This document shows, in pieces, positions 7,418 to 15,910 of a stretch of 64,000 nucleotides of DNA (position 1 is its first letter; each line of letters begins with the position of its first letter). Under the pieces are notes generated by a model. It was not told the origin of the DNA. It searched no databases and worked only from the letters and a program-made list of their open reading frames with translations. Source of the DNA: CAVQCJ01 sp963771835 (GTDB lineage Bacteria > Actinomycetota > Actinomycetes > Prado026); the NCBI GenBank assembly GCA_963771835.1, contig CAVYVA010000001.1, positions 992,001-1,056,000 on the forward strand, given 5' to 3'. Made by a program: the position numbers and the translations under genes.

Positions 7418-8229
7418 CCGCCGACGACGCGACGACCGCCCGGGCCTCCGAAGGGCTCTCGACCGTCCGGAGCGCCGCCCGGTTGCTGAAGGAGTTCCTG
7501 TCCCGCGAGGAGCAGATCGGCGTGTCCGAGCTCGCCCGCCGCCTGGGGCTCGGGAAGAGCACGGTGCACCGGCTCCTCACCACGCTCACCCAGGAGGGCC
7601 TGGTCGAGAAGGACCCGGTCTCCGGCGGCTACCGGCTGGGCCTGGTGATGTTCGAGCTCGGCGAGGCGGTCAAGGTGCACCTCGACCTGCACGCCGCCGC
7701 CGGCGGCGTGCTCGCCCAGCTGCGGGAGGAGACCCGCGAGTCCTCCCAGGTCGGCGTCCTGGACGGCGCCGACGTCGTCTACATCGACCGGCTGGAGAGC
7801 CCGCAGACCCTGCGGCTGTTCACCGAGACCGGGCGCCGCGTGCCCGCGTACGCCACCAGCTCCGGCAAGGTGCTCCTGGCGCACCTGCCGGCCGCCGAGC
7901 TGTCCGACCTGCTGGACCGGATGACGCTGCACGCGCTGACCCCGGACACGATCACCGACCGGTCCGCGCTGGAGGCCGAGCTGGACAAGGTCCGCCGCCG
8001 CGGCTGGGCCGAGGCCGTCGAGGAACGGGAGGTGGGCGTCGTGTCGCTGGCCGCCCCGATCTTCGACGCACGCGGGGTCGTCGTCGCGGCGATCAGCATC
8101 GGCGCCCCCAGCGCGCGGCTGGGCGCCGCCAACCGCCGCCGGCTGGCTCCCGCCGTCGTCGAGGCCGGCGAGGCCGTCTCGCACCGGCTCGGCTGGTCCG
8201 CCCGCGCCGTCTACCGCAGGGAGGGCTGA
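7414..8229 (+). CDS. IclR-family transcriptional regulator
   Basis: The protein is 271 aa from a GTG at 7414 overlapping the previous stop and preceded by GGGGGG. An N-terminal winged helix-turn-helix is seen at about residues 18-80 (VSELARRLGLGKSTVHRLL). The C-terminal IclR effector-binding domain follows, with the conserved GRRVPAYATSSGKVLLAHL and a late stretch ending SIGAPSARL. IclR proteins often control aromatic catabolic operons in response to a pathway intermediate. The gene is inside the locus, downstream of operator-like repeats at 6637-6674, so it is the probable pathway regulator. Confidence 0.93.
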   Translation: MTADDATTARASEGLSTVRSAARLLKEFLSREEQIGVSELARRLGLGKSTVHRLLTTLTQEGLVEKDPVSGGYRLGLVMFELGEAVKVHLDLHAAAGGVLAQLREETRESSQVGVLDGADVVYIDRLESPQTLRLFTETGRRVPAYATSSGKVLLAHLPAAELSDLLDRMTLHALTPDTITDRSALEAELDKVRRRGWAEAVEEREVGVVSLAAPIFDARGVVVAAISIGAPSARLGAANRRRLAPAVVEAGEAVSHRLGWSARAVYRREG

Positions 8230-8230
8230 C

Positions 8231-9016
8231 ATGCCGATCACCGATGTCCCCGGCAAGGCCAGGGCGCTGTACGAGGCCCGCCGGGACCGGGTGGCGATCG
8301 CCCCGTTCACCGACGAGGACCCGACCCTGGGGATGGCCGACGGGTACGCCGTGCAGTCCGAGCTGACCCGGTTGCTGCTCGCCGACGGCGACAGCATCGT
8401 CGGCTACAAGGTGGGGCTGACCTCCAAGCCCATGCAGAAGATGATCGGCGTCGACTCCCCCGACTACGGCCCGGTGCTGGCCTCGACCGTGTACCGGGAC
8501 GGCGACGCGGTGTCGGCCGGTCGGTTCATCCAGCCGAAGATCGAGGCGGAGATCGTGTTCGTCCTCGGCGAGACGCTCACCGGGCCCGGAGTGAGCGTCT
8601 CCGACGCCTACCGCGCGATCGCGGGCGCTGCCGCGTCGGTCGAGATCGTCGACTCGCGGTTCGCGGACTGGCGGATCAAGCTCGCCGACACCGTCTCCGA
8701 CCTCGCCTCCAACGGCGCGGTGGCCACCGCCAGCCGGCTGGTCCCGCTGACCGGCTTCGACGTGCGGCTGGTGGGCATGACGCTCACCCGCAACGGCGCG
8801 CTGGTGGACACCGGCGCCGGCGCCGCCGCGCTCGGCGACCCGGTCGCCGTGGTCGCGTGGCTGGCCAACACGCTCGGAACGTCCGGGGTCGCGCTCGAGG
8901 CCGGCCACCTGGTGATGACCGGCGCCCTGCACGCAGCGGTGCCGATGCGCCCAGGCGAGGTCTACCGGGCCGAGTTCGACCGGCTGGGCGCGGTCACCGT
9001 CCGCGTCGTCGACTGA
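8231..9016 (+). CDS. 2-keto-4-pentenoate hydratase / 2-oxohepta-3-ene-1,7-dioate hydratase family protein
   Basis: The protein is 261 aa, the family's normal length. It has the hydratase/decarboxylase signatures GYKVGLTSKPMQ, the metal-binding KIEAEIVFVLG, and VEIVDSRFADWRIKLADTVSDLASNG. Hydration of 2-hydroxypenta-2,4-dienoate to 4-hydroxy-2-oxovalerate would feed the aldolase encoded on the other strand. It starts 1 bp after the IclR stop and is followed by a paralogue. In meta operons such pairs are the hydratase and the 4-oxalocrotonate decarboxylase. I assign this copy as the hydratase because its GVDSPDYGPVL segment is closer to the hydratase type; that split is tentative. Confidence 0.87.
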   Translation: MPITDVPGKARALYEARRDRVAIAPFTDEDPTLGMADGYAVQSELTRLLLADGDSIVGYKVGLTSKPMQKMIGVDSPDYGPVLASTVYRDGDAVSAGRFIQPKIEAEIVFVLGETLTGPGVSVSDAYRAIAGAAASVEIVDSRFADWRIKLADTVSDLASNGAVATASRLVPLTGFDVRLVGMTLTRNGALVDTGAGAAALGDPVAVVAWLANTLGTSGVALEAGHLVMTGALHAAVPMRPGEVYRAEFDRLGAVTVRVVD

Positions 9017-9028
9017 GGAGGACGAGCC

Positions 9029-9817
9029 GTGCCGCAGAACAGTCCTGGTACGGACAGCGCCGAGATCGCCGACGTCGCGGCCCGGCTGGTCAAGGCGCGC
9101 GAGAACCGCACCGCGATCGGCTCGTTCACCGGCGACGTCCCCGGCCTGGACCTGGCGGCGGCCTACGCCGTGCAACGCGTGCTGCGCGAACAGGCGGGTC
9201 CCCAGGTGGGCTGGAAGCTCGGCGTCACCTCACGGGCCAAGCAGGTGCAGGTCGGGGTCAGCGAGCCGATCCGCGGTTTCCTCGCCGCCGAGCACGCGTT
9301 GGACATCGGTGCCCTGCTCGAGGTGGACCAGCACATCCAGCCCCGCGCGGAGCCGGAGATCGTGTTCGTGATGGGCCGCGACCTGGACGCGCCGAACGCC
9401 ACCGCGGCGGACGTGCTGGCCGCCACCGCGGCCGTCGCCGTGGGGATCGAGGTGCTCGACTCGCGCTACCTGGACTACCGCTTCACGATGCCCGACGTCG
9501 TCGCCGACAACGCCTCCGCCGCCCGGTTCGTGGTCGGGTCGCCGGTACCCGCGACCGGCATCGACCTGCGACTGGTCGGGGTGGTGCTCGAGCACGACGG
9601 CGACGTGGTGGCCACGGCGTCGGGCGCCGCGGCGCTGGGGCACCCCGCGGCCGCGGTCGCCTGGCTGGTCCGCTCGCTCGCCGCCGACGGCGAAGGGCTG
9701 ACCGCCGGCCAGATCGTGCTCTCCGGCGGGCTCACCGCAGCGGTCCCGGTGCGGGCGGGCGACGTCGTGGTCGCCACCATCGACCGGCTGGGCACGCTCG
9801 AGCTCGGCTGCGTCTGA
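9029..9817 (+). CDS. 2-oxo-3-hexenedioate (4-oxalocrotonate) decarboxylase-like protein
   Basis: The protein is 262 aa from a GTG at 9029 preceded by GAGGAGGACGAG. It is a paralogue of the preceding gene and shares the motifs GWKLGVTSRAKQ, RAEPEIVFVMG and VLDSRYLDYRFTMPDVVADN. The TSRAK...VGV..PI.G segment resembles XylI/DmpH decarboxylases, which convert 4-oxalocrotonate to 2-hydroxypentadienoate and work in a complex with the hydratase. The neighbouring paralogue fits that partnership. Assigning decarboxylase here and hydratase to the neighbour is inference from motif resemblance. Confidence 0.85.
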   Translation: MPQNSPGTDSAEIADVAARLVKARENRTAIGSFTGDVPGLDLAAAYAVQRVLREQAGPQVGWKLGVTSRAKQVQVGVSEPIRGFLAAEHALDIGALLEVDQHIQPRAEPEIVFVMGRDLDAPNATAADVLAATAAVAVGIEVLDSRYLDYRFTMPDVVADNASAARFVVGSPVPATGIDLRLVGVVLEHDGDVVATASGAAALGHPAAAVAWLVRSLAADGEGLTAGQIVLSGGLTAAVPVRAGDVVVATIDRLGTLELGCV

Positions 9818-9819
9818 CG

Positions 9820-10203
9820 ATGTCCGACCAGCCGGCTCCGCCGCCACTGGACCGGGTCCCGCTTGGCGCGGCCCGCGGGCGCACCCGATGGACGGTCCGG
9901 CACGGTGACCGCGAGCTGGCCGTGTTCGTCGTGGCCGGCCGGACGTACGCCGTCGACGCGCTCTGCCCGCACCGCAGCGGGCGCCTGGTCGAGGGACTCG
10001 TCCGCGGCGACGTACTGGTGTGCCCGTCGCACTGGTACCGGTTCGAGCTCAGCACCGGCCGCTGCCTCACCGCCGAGCAGCACACGCTGCCGACGTACGA
10101 GGTGGTCCTCGACGACGCCGGCGCCGCCTGGGCGCTGGTCCCCGCGGCTGCACCGGCCCGGAGCTGGTCGGAGATCCTGCGCGCCCACGCCGCCGGCGGT
10201 TGA
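9820..10203 (+). CDS. Rieske [2Fe-2S] ferredoxin
   Basis: The protein is 127 aa, a stand-alone Rieske domain. The two cluster-binding boxes are visible as CPHRSG (Cys and His near residues 48-50) and CPSHWYRF about 18 residues later. No transmembrane helix or signal is seen, so it is cytosolic. The start is 2 bp after the decarboxylase stop. No Rieske oxygenase large subunit or reductase lies in the window. It could serve an oxygenase encoded elsewhere, or reduce inactivated dioxygenase iron, as the plant-type ferredoxin XylT does for XylE. Both roles are inference. Confidence 0.9.
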   Translation: MSDQPAPPPLDRVPLGAARGRTRWTVRHGDRELAVFVVAGRTYAVDALCPHRSGRLVEGLVRGDVLVCPSHWYRFELSTGRCLTAEQHTLPTYEVVLDDAGAAWALVPAAAPARSWSEILRAHAAGG

Positions 10204-10264
10204 GCCGTCGTCCCGGCCCGACCCCCGCAGGCAAGGAGGGTGCTGTTCTGTATCGTCGCGGCTC

Positions 10265-10846
10265 GTGCCGGCAGCCGACGTGACGACCGCGACCGAGGCC
10301 GACCGCGACCGGGTCGTCGAGACGGTGGTCGCGGCGTTCGTGGCCGACCCGGCGTTCCGGTACTTCTTCCCGGACGACGCCACGTACGGCTCGAGCGCGG
10401 GAGCCTTCGCCGGGTGGCTGTTCGACCGGAGGGTCCGCTCCGGCGGAGTCTTCGTGGCCGAGGGCGGCGCGGCCGTCGCGATGTGGGACCCGCCGGACGC
10501 GAAGCGGGACTGGTCGGCGCCACCCCCGCTGCCGCCTGCGGACGCGGCCCGGCTCGCGGCCTACGACGACGCCGTGCACGGGGCGATCCCGGCGCACCCG
10601 CACTGGTACCTGGGCGTCCTGGCCACCCACCCCGACCATGCCGGCCGCCGGCTGGGGCGTGCCGTGATGGCGGCGGGGCTCGAGCTCGCCGGCGCGGCCG
10701 GCCAGACGTCCGTGCTGGAGACGACCAACCCCGGCAACCTCGACCTGTACCGCGGGAGCGGCTGGGAGGTCCACGCGTCGGTCGTCGTGGCGGGGCTCGA
10801 CGTGTGGGTGCTCACGCACCCGCCGGACGTCGAGCCGAACAGCTAG
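10265..10846 (+). CDS. GNAT family N-acetyltransferase
   Basis: The protein is 193 aa from a GTG at 10265. The acetyl-CoA binding signature is seen as LGVLATHPDHAGRRLGRAVMAAGL (about residues 117-140), with the later GNLDLYRGSGWEV typical of the GNAT C-terminal strand. The substrate is unknown. No Shine-Dalgarno is evident, so the message may be leaderless. The stop codon shares its bases with the dapB stop on the other strand (CTAG at 10843-10846), leaving no room for a separate terminator between the convergent genes. Confidence 0.85.
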   Translation: MPAADVTTATEADRDRVVETVVAAFVADPAFRYFFPDDATYGSSAGAFAGWLFDRRVRSGGVFVAEGGAAVAMWDPPDAKRDWSAPPPLPPADAARLAAYDDAVHGAIPAHPHWYLGVLATHPDHAGRRLGRAVMAAGLELAGAAGQTSVLETTNPGNLDLYRGSGWEVHASVVVAGLDVWVLTHPPDVEPNS

Positions 10847-11610
10847 CCGAGGTCGAGCAGCGCCTCGAGCCCGACGGTCAGGCCGGGACGGCCGGCGATC
10901 GCGCGGATGCCGATCAGCACCCCCGGCATGAACGACTCGCGGTCCAGCGAGTCGTGCCGCAGGGTGAGCAGCTCCCCCGGGCCGCCGAACAGCACCTCCT
11001 GGTGCGCGACCAGCCCGCGCAGACGCACCGAGTGCACCGGCACACCGTCGACGGCGGCGCCGCGCGCTCCGGGCAGCCCGGTCGAGGTCGCGTCGGGCAC
11101 CGGTCCGAGCCCGGCCTGCGCGCGGGCCTGTGCGATCAGCGCCGCAGTGCGCCGCGCGGTGCCGGACGGGGCGTCGACCTTGTCCGGATGGTGCAGCTCG
11201 ACGACCTCGACCGACTCGTAGTACCGGGCCGCCTCGCGGGCGAACCGCATCAACAGCACCGCGCCGAGCGCGAAGTTGGGGGCGACCAGGACGCCGACGG
11301 CGGGAGCCGCCGCCAGCATCTCCCGCACGGCGTCGAGCCTCGCGTCGTCGAACCCGGTGGTGCCGACGACGGTGTGCACCCCGCCGGCCACCAGGGTGCT
11401 GATGTTGTCGAGCACGGCCGCCGGCGTGGTGAAGTCGACCGCCACCTGCGCGCCGGCCGCCACCGCCTCCGCCGCCGGGTCGCGCACGCCGTCGGCCACG
11501 TCGCCGGCCGCCACCAGCACGAGGTCCGGAGCCGCCTCCACCGCGCGGCAGACCGTGCTGCCCATCCGGCCGCGCGCGCCGAGGACGGCGACGCGGATCG
11601 GCCCGGTCAT
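10843..11610 (-). CDS. dapB: 4-hydroxy-tetrahydrodipicolinate reductase
   Basis: The protein is 255 aa, normal for DapB. It reduces 4-hydroxy-tetrahydrodipicolinate to tetrahydrodipicolinate in the lysine/diaminopimelate pathway in the cytosol. The nucleotide-binding motif VAVLGARGRMGSTV is at the N-terminus. The DapB signature ELHHPDKVDAPSGTA is near residues 131-145. The start overlaps the stop of the M16 peptidase gene at 11610, and the order pnp-peptidase-dapB is common in Actinobacteria. Family assignment is secure. Confidence 0.96.
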   Translation of the reverse strand: MTGPIRVAVLGARGRMGSTVCRAVEAAPDLVLVAAGDVADGVRDPAAEAVAAGAQVAVDFTTPAAVLDNISTLVAGGVHTVVGTTGFDDARLDAVREMLAAAPAVGVLVAPNFALGAVLLMRFAREAARYYESVEVVELHHPDKVDAPSGTARRTAALIAQARAQAGLGPVPDATSTGLPGARGAAVDGVPVHSVRLRGLVAHQEVLFGGPGELLTLRHDSLDRESFMPGVLIGIRAIAGRPGLTVGLEALLDLG

Positions 11611-12977
11611 CAGGCCACGGCCGCGGGGAACGTCCGGGTCTGCTCGAACGGACCGATCACCGCCAGCGTCGGCGGCGCGGCCAGCAGCGTCTCGGCCACC
11701 TCGCGCACGTCGTCCAGTGTCACGGCATCGATGCGGCGCAGGAGCTCGGACACGCCCAGCAGCTCTCCGTACACCAGCTCGCTCTTGCCGATCCGGCTCA
11801 TCCGCGAGCCGGTGTCCTCGAGCCCGAGCACCAGGGACCCGCGCAGCTGCCCCTGCCCGCGGCGCAGCTCCTCGGCCGTGATCCCCGCGCCGGCCACTTT
11901 CTCCAGCTCGCCGTGGCACAGCTCGAGCACCTGGTCGACCCGCTCGGGCATGCACCCCGCGTAGACGCCGAACAACCCCGCGTCCGCGTACTGCGTGTTG
12001 TACGAGTACACCGAGTACGCCAGCCCGCGCTTCTCGCGGACCTCCTGGAACAGCCGGCTGGACATCCCGCCGCCGAGCACGCCGTTGAGCACGCCGAGCG
12101 CGAACCGGCGCTCGTCGACGCGGGACAGACCAGGCACGCCGAGCACGAAGTTCGCCTGCTCGGTCGGTCGCGGCTGCAGCACCGTGCCCGGACGCCGGCT
12201 GCGCGACCTGGACCCGGCCGAACCGACCCGTGGCGGCACCGGCCGCGCCGAGCTGGCGGCCATCTCCCACGCGCCGTCGAACGCCTTGCGCACGAGCCGC
12301 ACGACCTGGGCGTGGTCGAGGTTGCCGGCCGCGGCGACGACCATGTTCTCCGGCCGGTAGTGCCGCTGGTAGTAGCCGTTGATGGTGCGCCTGGCCAGCC
12401 CCTCGATCGAGTCCACGGTACCGAGCACGGGGCGACCGAGCGGGGTGTCACCGAAGACCGCCTGCGCGAACGCGTCGTGCACGAGGTCCGCCGGGTCGTC
12501 GTCGCTCATCGCGATCTCTTCGAGGATGACGCCTCGCTCGCTCTCGACGTCCGCGTCCAGCAGCAGCGCCGAGTTGACGACGTCGCTCACGACGTCGACG
12601 GCCACCGGCAGGTCGGCGTCCAGGACCCGCGCGTAGAAGCAGGTGTACTCCTTCGCGGTGAACGCGTTCATCTCCCCGCCGACCCGGTCGACGGCGGCGG
12701 AGATCTCCAGCGCGCCGCGGCGCTCGGTCCCCTTGAACAGCAGGTGCTCGAGGTAGTGCGAGCAGCCCGCCTGCCGGGTCGACTCGTCCCGGGAGCCGAC
12801 GCCGACCCAGATGCCGAACGTCACCGAACGAACGGTCGGCATGGCCTCGGTGATGACGCGGAGGCCGCCAGGGAGCTCGGTGCGTCGCACCAGCCCCCCG
12901 TCGGCCTCCGCCAGGAGCGTCCGGGTGGTCAACTCAGGCGTCGACTGCGGCCTCGGCCGGCGCGCCGGTCGCCGCAC
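11610..12977 (-). CDS. M16 family zinc metallopeptidase (PqqL/processing-peptidase type)
   Basis: The protein is up to 455 aa. The inverted zinc motif HxxEH is seen as CSHYLEHLLFKGT, with the downstream glutamate in the ESERGVILEEIAMSDDDP region. The C-terminal half is the second, non-catalytic M16 domain (GMSSRLFQEVREKRGLAYSVYS). Start choice is uncertain: a GTG at 12977 overlaps pnp by 44 bp, and a TTG at 12932 lies just after the pnp stop; neither has a clear ribosome site. Its place between pnp and dapB is typical of Actinobacteria. Its substrates are not known. Confidence 0.92.
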   Translation of the reverse strand: MRRPARRPRPQSTPELTTRTLLAEADGGLVRRTELPGGLRVITEAMPTVRSVTFGIWVGVGSRDESTRQAGCSHYLEHLLFKGTERRGALEISAAVDRVGGEMNAFTAKEYTCFYARVLDADLPVAVDVVSDVVNSALLLDADVESERGVILEEIAMSDDDPADLVHDAFAQAVFGDTPLGRPVLGTVDSIEGLARRTINGYYQRHYRPENMVVAAAGNLDHAQVVRLVRKAFDGAWEMAASSARPVPPRVGSAGSRSRSRRPGTVLQPRPTEQANFVLGVPGLSRVDERRFALGVLNGVLGGGMSSRLFQEVREKRGLAYSVYSYNTQYADAGLFGVYAGCMPERVDQVLELCHGELEKVAGAGITAEELRRGQGQLRGSLVLGLEDTGSRMSRIGKSELVYGELLGVSELLRRIDAVTLDDVREVAETLLAAPPTLAVIGPFEQTRTFPAAVA

Positions 12978-15214
12978 CGGTCGCCACGCTGTCGCCGTCC
13001 GCCGGCTCGGACGAGCCGCCGGATCCGTTCGCCGCGTCCTCGAGCACCGGCACCAGCGAGAGCTTGCCGCGGGGGTCGACCTCCGCGATCTCGACCTGGA
13101 CCTTGTCGCCGACCTTGACGACGTCCTCGACGTTCTCCACCCGCTTGCCGCCGGCCATCTTGCGCAGCTGCGAGATGTGCAGCAGCCCGTCGCGGCCGGG
13201 CATCAGCGAGACGAACGCCCCGAAGGTGGTCGTCTTCACGACCGTGCCCAGGTAGCGCTCGCCCTTCTCCGGCATCTGCGGGTTGGCGATCCCGTTGATC
13301 ATCGTGCGGGCCGCCTCGGCCTTCAGGCCGTCGGTCGCGCCGATGAAGATGGTGCCGTCGTCCTCGATCGTGATCTCGGCACCGCTGTCGTCCTGGATCT
13401 GGTTGATCATCTTGCCCTTGGGGCCGATGACCGCGCCGATCTGGTCGACGGGGATCTTGATCGTGATGATCCGCGGGGCGTACGGGGACATCTCGTCCGG
13501 CCCGTCGATCGCCTCGGCCATGACCTCGAGGATCGTCAGCCGGGCGTCGTGGGCCTGGGTGAGCGCCTGGCCGAGCACCGACGCGGGGATGCCGTCGAGC
13601 TTGGTGTCCAGCTGCAGGGCGGTGACGAAGTCCTTGGTCCCGGCGACCTTGAAGTCCATGTCGCCGAACGCGTCCTCCGCGCCCAGGATGTCGGTGAGCG
13701 CCACGTACTCGGTCGTCCCGTCGATGGTGTCCGAGATGAGTCCCATCGCGATGCCCGCGACCGGCGCCTTCAGCGGCACCCCGGCGTTGAGCAGCGACAT
13801 CGTGGACGCGCACACCGAGCCCATCGACGTGGAGCCGTTGGACCCCAGCGCCTCGGACACCTGCCGGATGGCGTACGGGAACTCCTCGCGGCCGGGCAGC
13901 ACCGGGACCAGCGCCCGCTCGGCGAGCGCGCCGTGCCCGATCTCGCGCCGCTTGGGCGAGCCGACCCGGCCGGTCTCCCCGGTGGAGTACGGCGGGAAGT
14001 TGTAGTTGTGCATGTAGCGCTTGCGGTTGTCCGGCGACAGCGTGTCCAGCTGCTGCTCCATGCGGAGCATGTTCAGCGTGGTGACGCCCAGGATCTGCGT
14101 CTCGCCGCGCTCGAAGAGCGCCGACCCGTGCACGCGCGGGAGCACCTGCACCTCGGCGGACAGCGGACGGATGTCGGTCAGCCCGCGGCCGTCGATACGC
14201 ACGTGGTCACGCAGCACGCGCTGGCGGACCTGCTTCTTGTTGACCGAGCGGAACGCGGCGGAGATCTCCTTCTCGCGGCCCTCGAACTTGGGCCCGAGCA
14301 CCTCGACCGCGAGCGCCTTGAGGCGGTCCAGCTCGGCCTCGCGCTCGGTCTTGCCGGCGATCGTCAGCGCCTGCGCGATCCCGGACCCGACCTCGGACTC
14401 CACAGCGGCCAGCACGTCGTCCTGGTAGTCCAGGAAGAGCGGGAACTGGCCGGTCTCCTTGGCCGAGTCGGCCGCGAGCGCGGCCTGCGCCTCGCACAGC
14501 GCCTTGATGAACGGCTTGGCCGCCTCCAGACCCTGGGCGACGACCTCCTCGGTCGGCGCGGTGGCCCCGCCGGCGACCAGCTCGATCGTGTTCGCCGTGG
14601 CCTCGGCCTCGACCATCATGATCGCGACGTCGGAGCCGACGACGCGGCCCGCGACGACCATGTCGAAGACCGCGGTCTCCAGCTGCTCGTGCGTCGGGAA
14701 CGCGACCCACTGCCCCTGGATGAGAGCGACGCGGGTGGCACCGATCGGGCCGCTGAACGGCAGCCCGGCGATCTGGGTGGACGCCGACGCGGCGTTGATC
14801 GCGAGCACGTCGTACAGGTCCTTGGGGTCCAGCGCCATGACGGTCACGACGACCTGGATCTCGTTGCGCAGGCCCTTCACGAAGGTGGGGCGCAGCGGCC
14901 GGTCGATGAGCCGGCAGGTGAGGATCGCGTCCTCGGACGGGACGACCCTCACGGCGGAAGAACGACCCGGGGATCCGGCCGGCGGCGTACATGCGCTCCT
15001 CGACGTCAACCGTCAGAGGGAAGAAGTCCAGCTGGTCCTTGGGGTGCTTGGACGCGGTCGTCGCCGACAGGAGCATGGTGTCCTCGTCGAGGTACGCGAC
15101 GACGGAGCCGGCGGCCTGGCGGGCCAGCCGCCCGGTCTCGAAGCGGACCGTACGGGTGCCGAACCGGCCGTTGTCGATCGAGGCCTCGGTGGTGCTGATC
15201 TTGGGACCCTCCAC
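12934..15214 (-). CDS. pnp: Polyribonucleotide nucleotidyltransferase (PNPase), one frame disruption
   Basis: PNPase degrades RNA phosphorolytically and, in Actinobacteria, also makes RNA tails. The start at GTG 15214 has GAGGAGG upstream. The N-terminal RNase PH domain begins STTEASIDNGRFG. The frame breaks after GSFFRREGRP, and the remaining protein (SEDAILTCRLIDRPLRP onward) continues in the next frame. Removing one base from the GGG run at 14939-14941 joins them into about 759 aa. The second PH domain (DIRPLSAEVQVLPRVHGS), the KH domain (GAVIGPKGKMINQI) and the S1 domain (GRDGLLHISQL) follow in order. PNPase normally has one frame, so a sequencing error is most likely. Confidence 0.95.
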
Positions 15215-15482
15215 GGGGTGCCCTCCTCTTTGGTGCGGGGGGCCGCGCGCGCAGGACGGGGTTCCGTTGGGCAAGGTGCCGGTCTTCGATCGAGGCGCCC
15301 GGGTCTCGGCGTTGGGCCGTCCCGGGGGCCACTACCGAGGACCGAGACCTGTGGCCTCGTCCGGCGGCGGCGCCGGTGTGTGTCCGCCCCGGTCGGGGCG
15401 GGTGCGTCGTCGTTCGGGTATGCGCTGTGGAGCGGGTGCTGCTGGGCGGAGCGGGTGTCGCGGACGTGCGGTGGTACGAAAC
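15215..15482 (-). promoter_or_regulatory. rpsO-pnp intergenic region with a compact GC hairpin
   Basis: The 268 bp between the rpsO terminator and the pnp start contain no convincing gene. A perfect 8-bp inverted repeat, CCGCCCCG-GT-CGGGGCGG, lies at 15384-15401. In other bacteria this region carries a pnp promoter and an RNase processing hairpin; a similar role here is inference. Confidence 0.4.
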
Positions 15483-15509
15483 AGGAGCGGCACCATGGGT
15501 GCCGCTCCT
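15483..15509 (-). terminator. Hairpin downstream of rpsO (intrinsic-terminator-like)
   Basis: A perfect 12-bp inverted repeat with a 3-nt loop (AGGAGCGGCACC at 15483-15494, GGTGCCGCTCCT at 15498-15509) starts 5 bp past the rpsO stop. On the minus strand it is followed by TGTTTCGT, a weak U-tract. It could terminate rpsO or act as a processing or stability element between rpsO and pnp. Confidence 0.75.
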
Positions 15510-15514
15510 AGGGT

Positions 15515-15784
15515 CTACCGGCGCAGGCCGAGCCGCTCGATCAGGCTGCGGTAGCGCTGGATGTCCGTCTTCTGCAGGTACTGCAGGAGGCGGCGGCGCT
15601 GGCCGACCAGAAGGAGCAGCCCGCGCCGTGAGTGGTGGTCGTGCTTGTGCAGCTTCAGGTGCTCGGTGAGGTCCGAGATCCGCTTGGTGAGCAGGGCTAC
15701 CTGGACCTCGGGGGAGCCGGTGTCGCTCGCGTTGGTCCCGTACTCGGACACGATCTGCTGCTTGGTGGCGCTGTCGAGCGGCAC
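15515..15784 (-). CDS. rpsO: 30S ribosomal protein S15
   Basis: The protein is 89 aa, the exact family length. It binds 16S rRNA in the central domain of the 30S subunit. Diagnostic segments are TGSPEVQVALLTKRISDLTEHLK and HKHDHHSRRGLLLLVGQRRRLLQYLQ. It is followed by a hairpin at 15483-15509 and then pnp, the classic rpsO-pnp order. ribF lies upstream on the same strand. Confidence 0.98.
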   Translation of the reverse strand: MPLDSATKQQIVSEYGTNASDTGSPEVQVALLTKRISDLTEHLKLHKHDHHSRRGLLLLVGQRRRLLQYLQKTDIQRYRSLIERLGLRR

Positions 15785-15910
15785 TGTGCTCCTTCGTCTG
15801 TTGTTGCGCGGCGCTCCGGGGCAGGTCCACCCGGGCTCTCTCGCTCCGCGGCCGTTCGAACGGCGGGCTCAGCCTACCAGCGGGACGACGACGCTCCGAA
15901 CCGAGCGCGG

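Noticed and set aside
14900..14990. Programmed +1 frameshift in pnp
   Set aside because: PNPase is not known to use recoding, the site is a plain GGG run without a slippery motif, and many unrelated genes here show the same +1 pattern.
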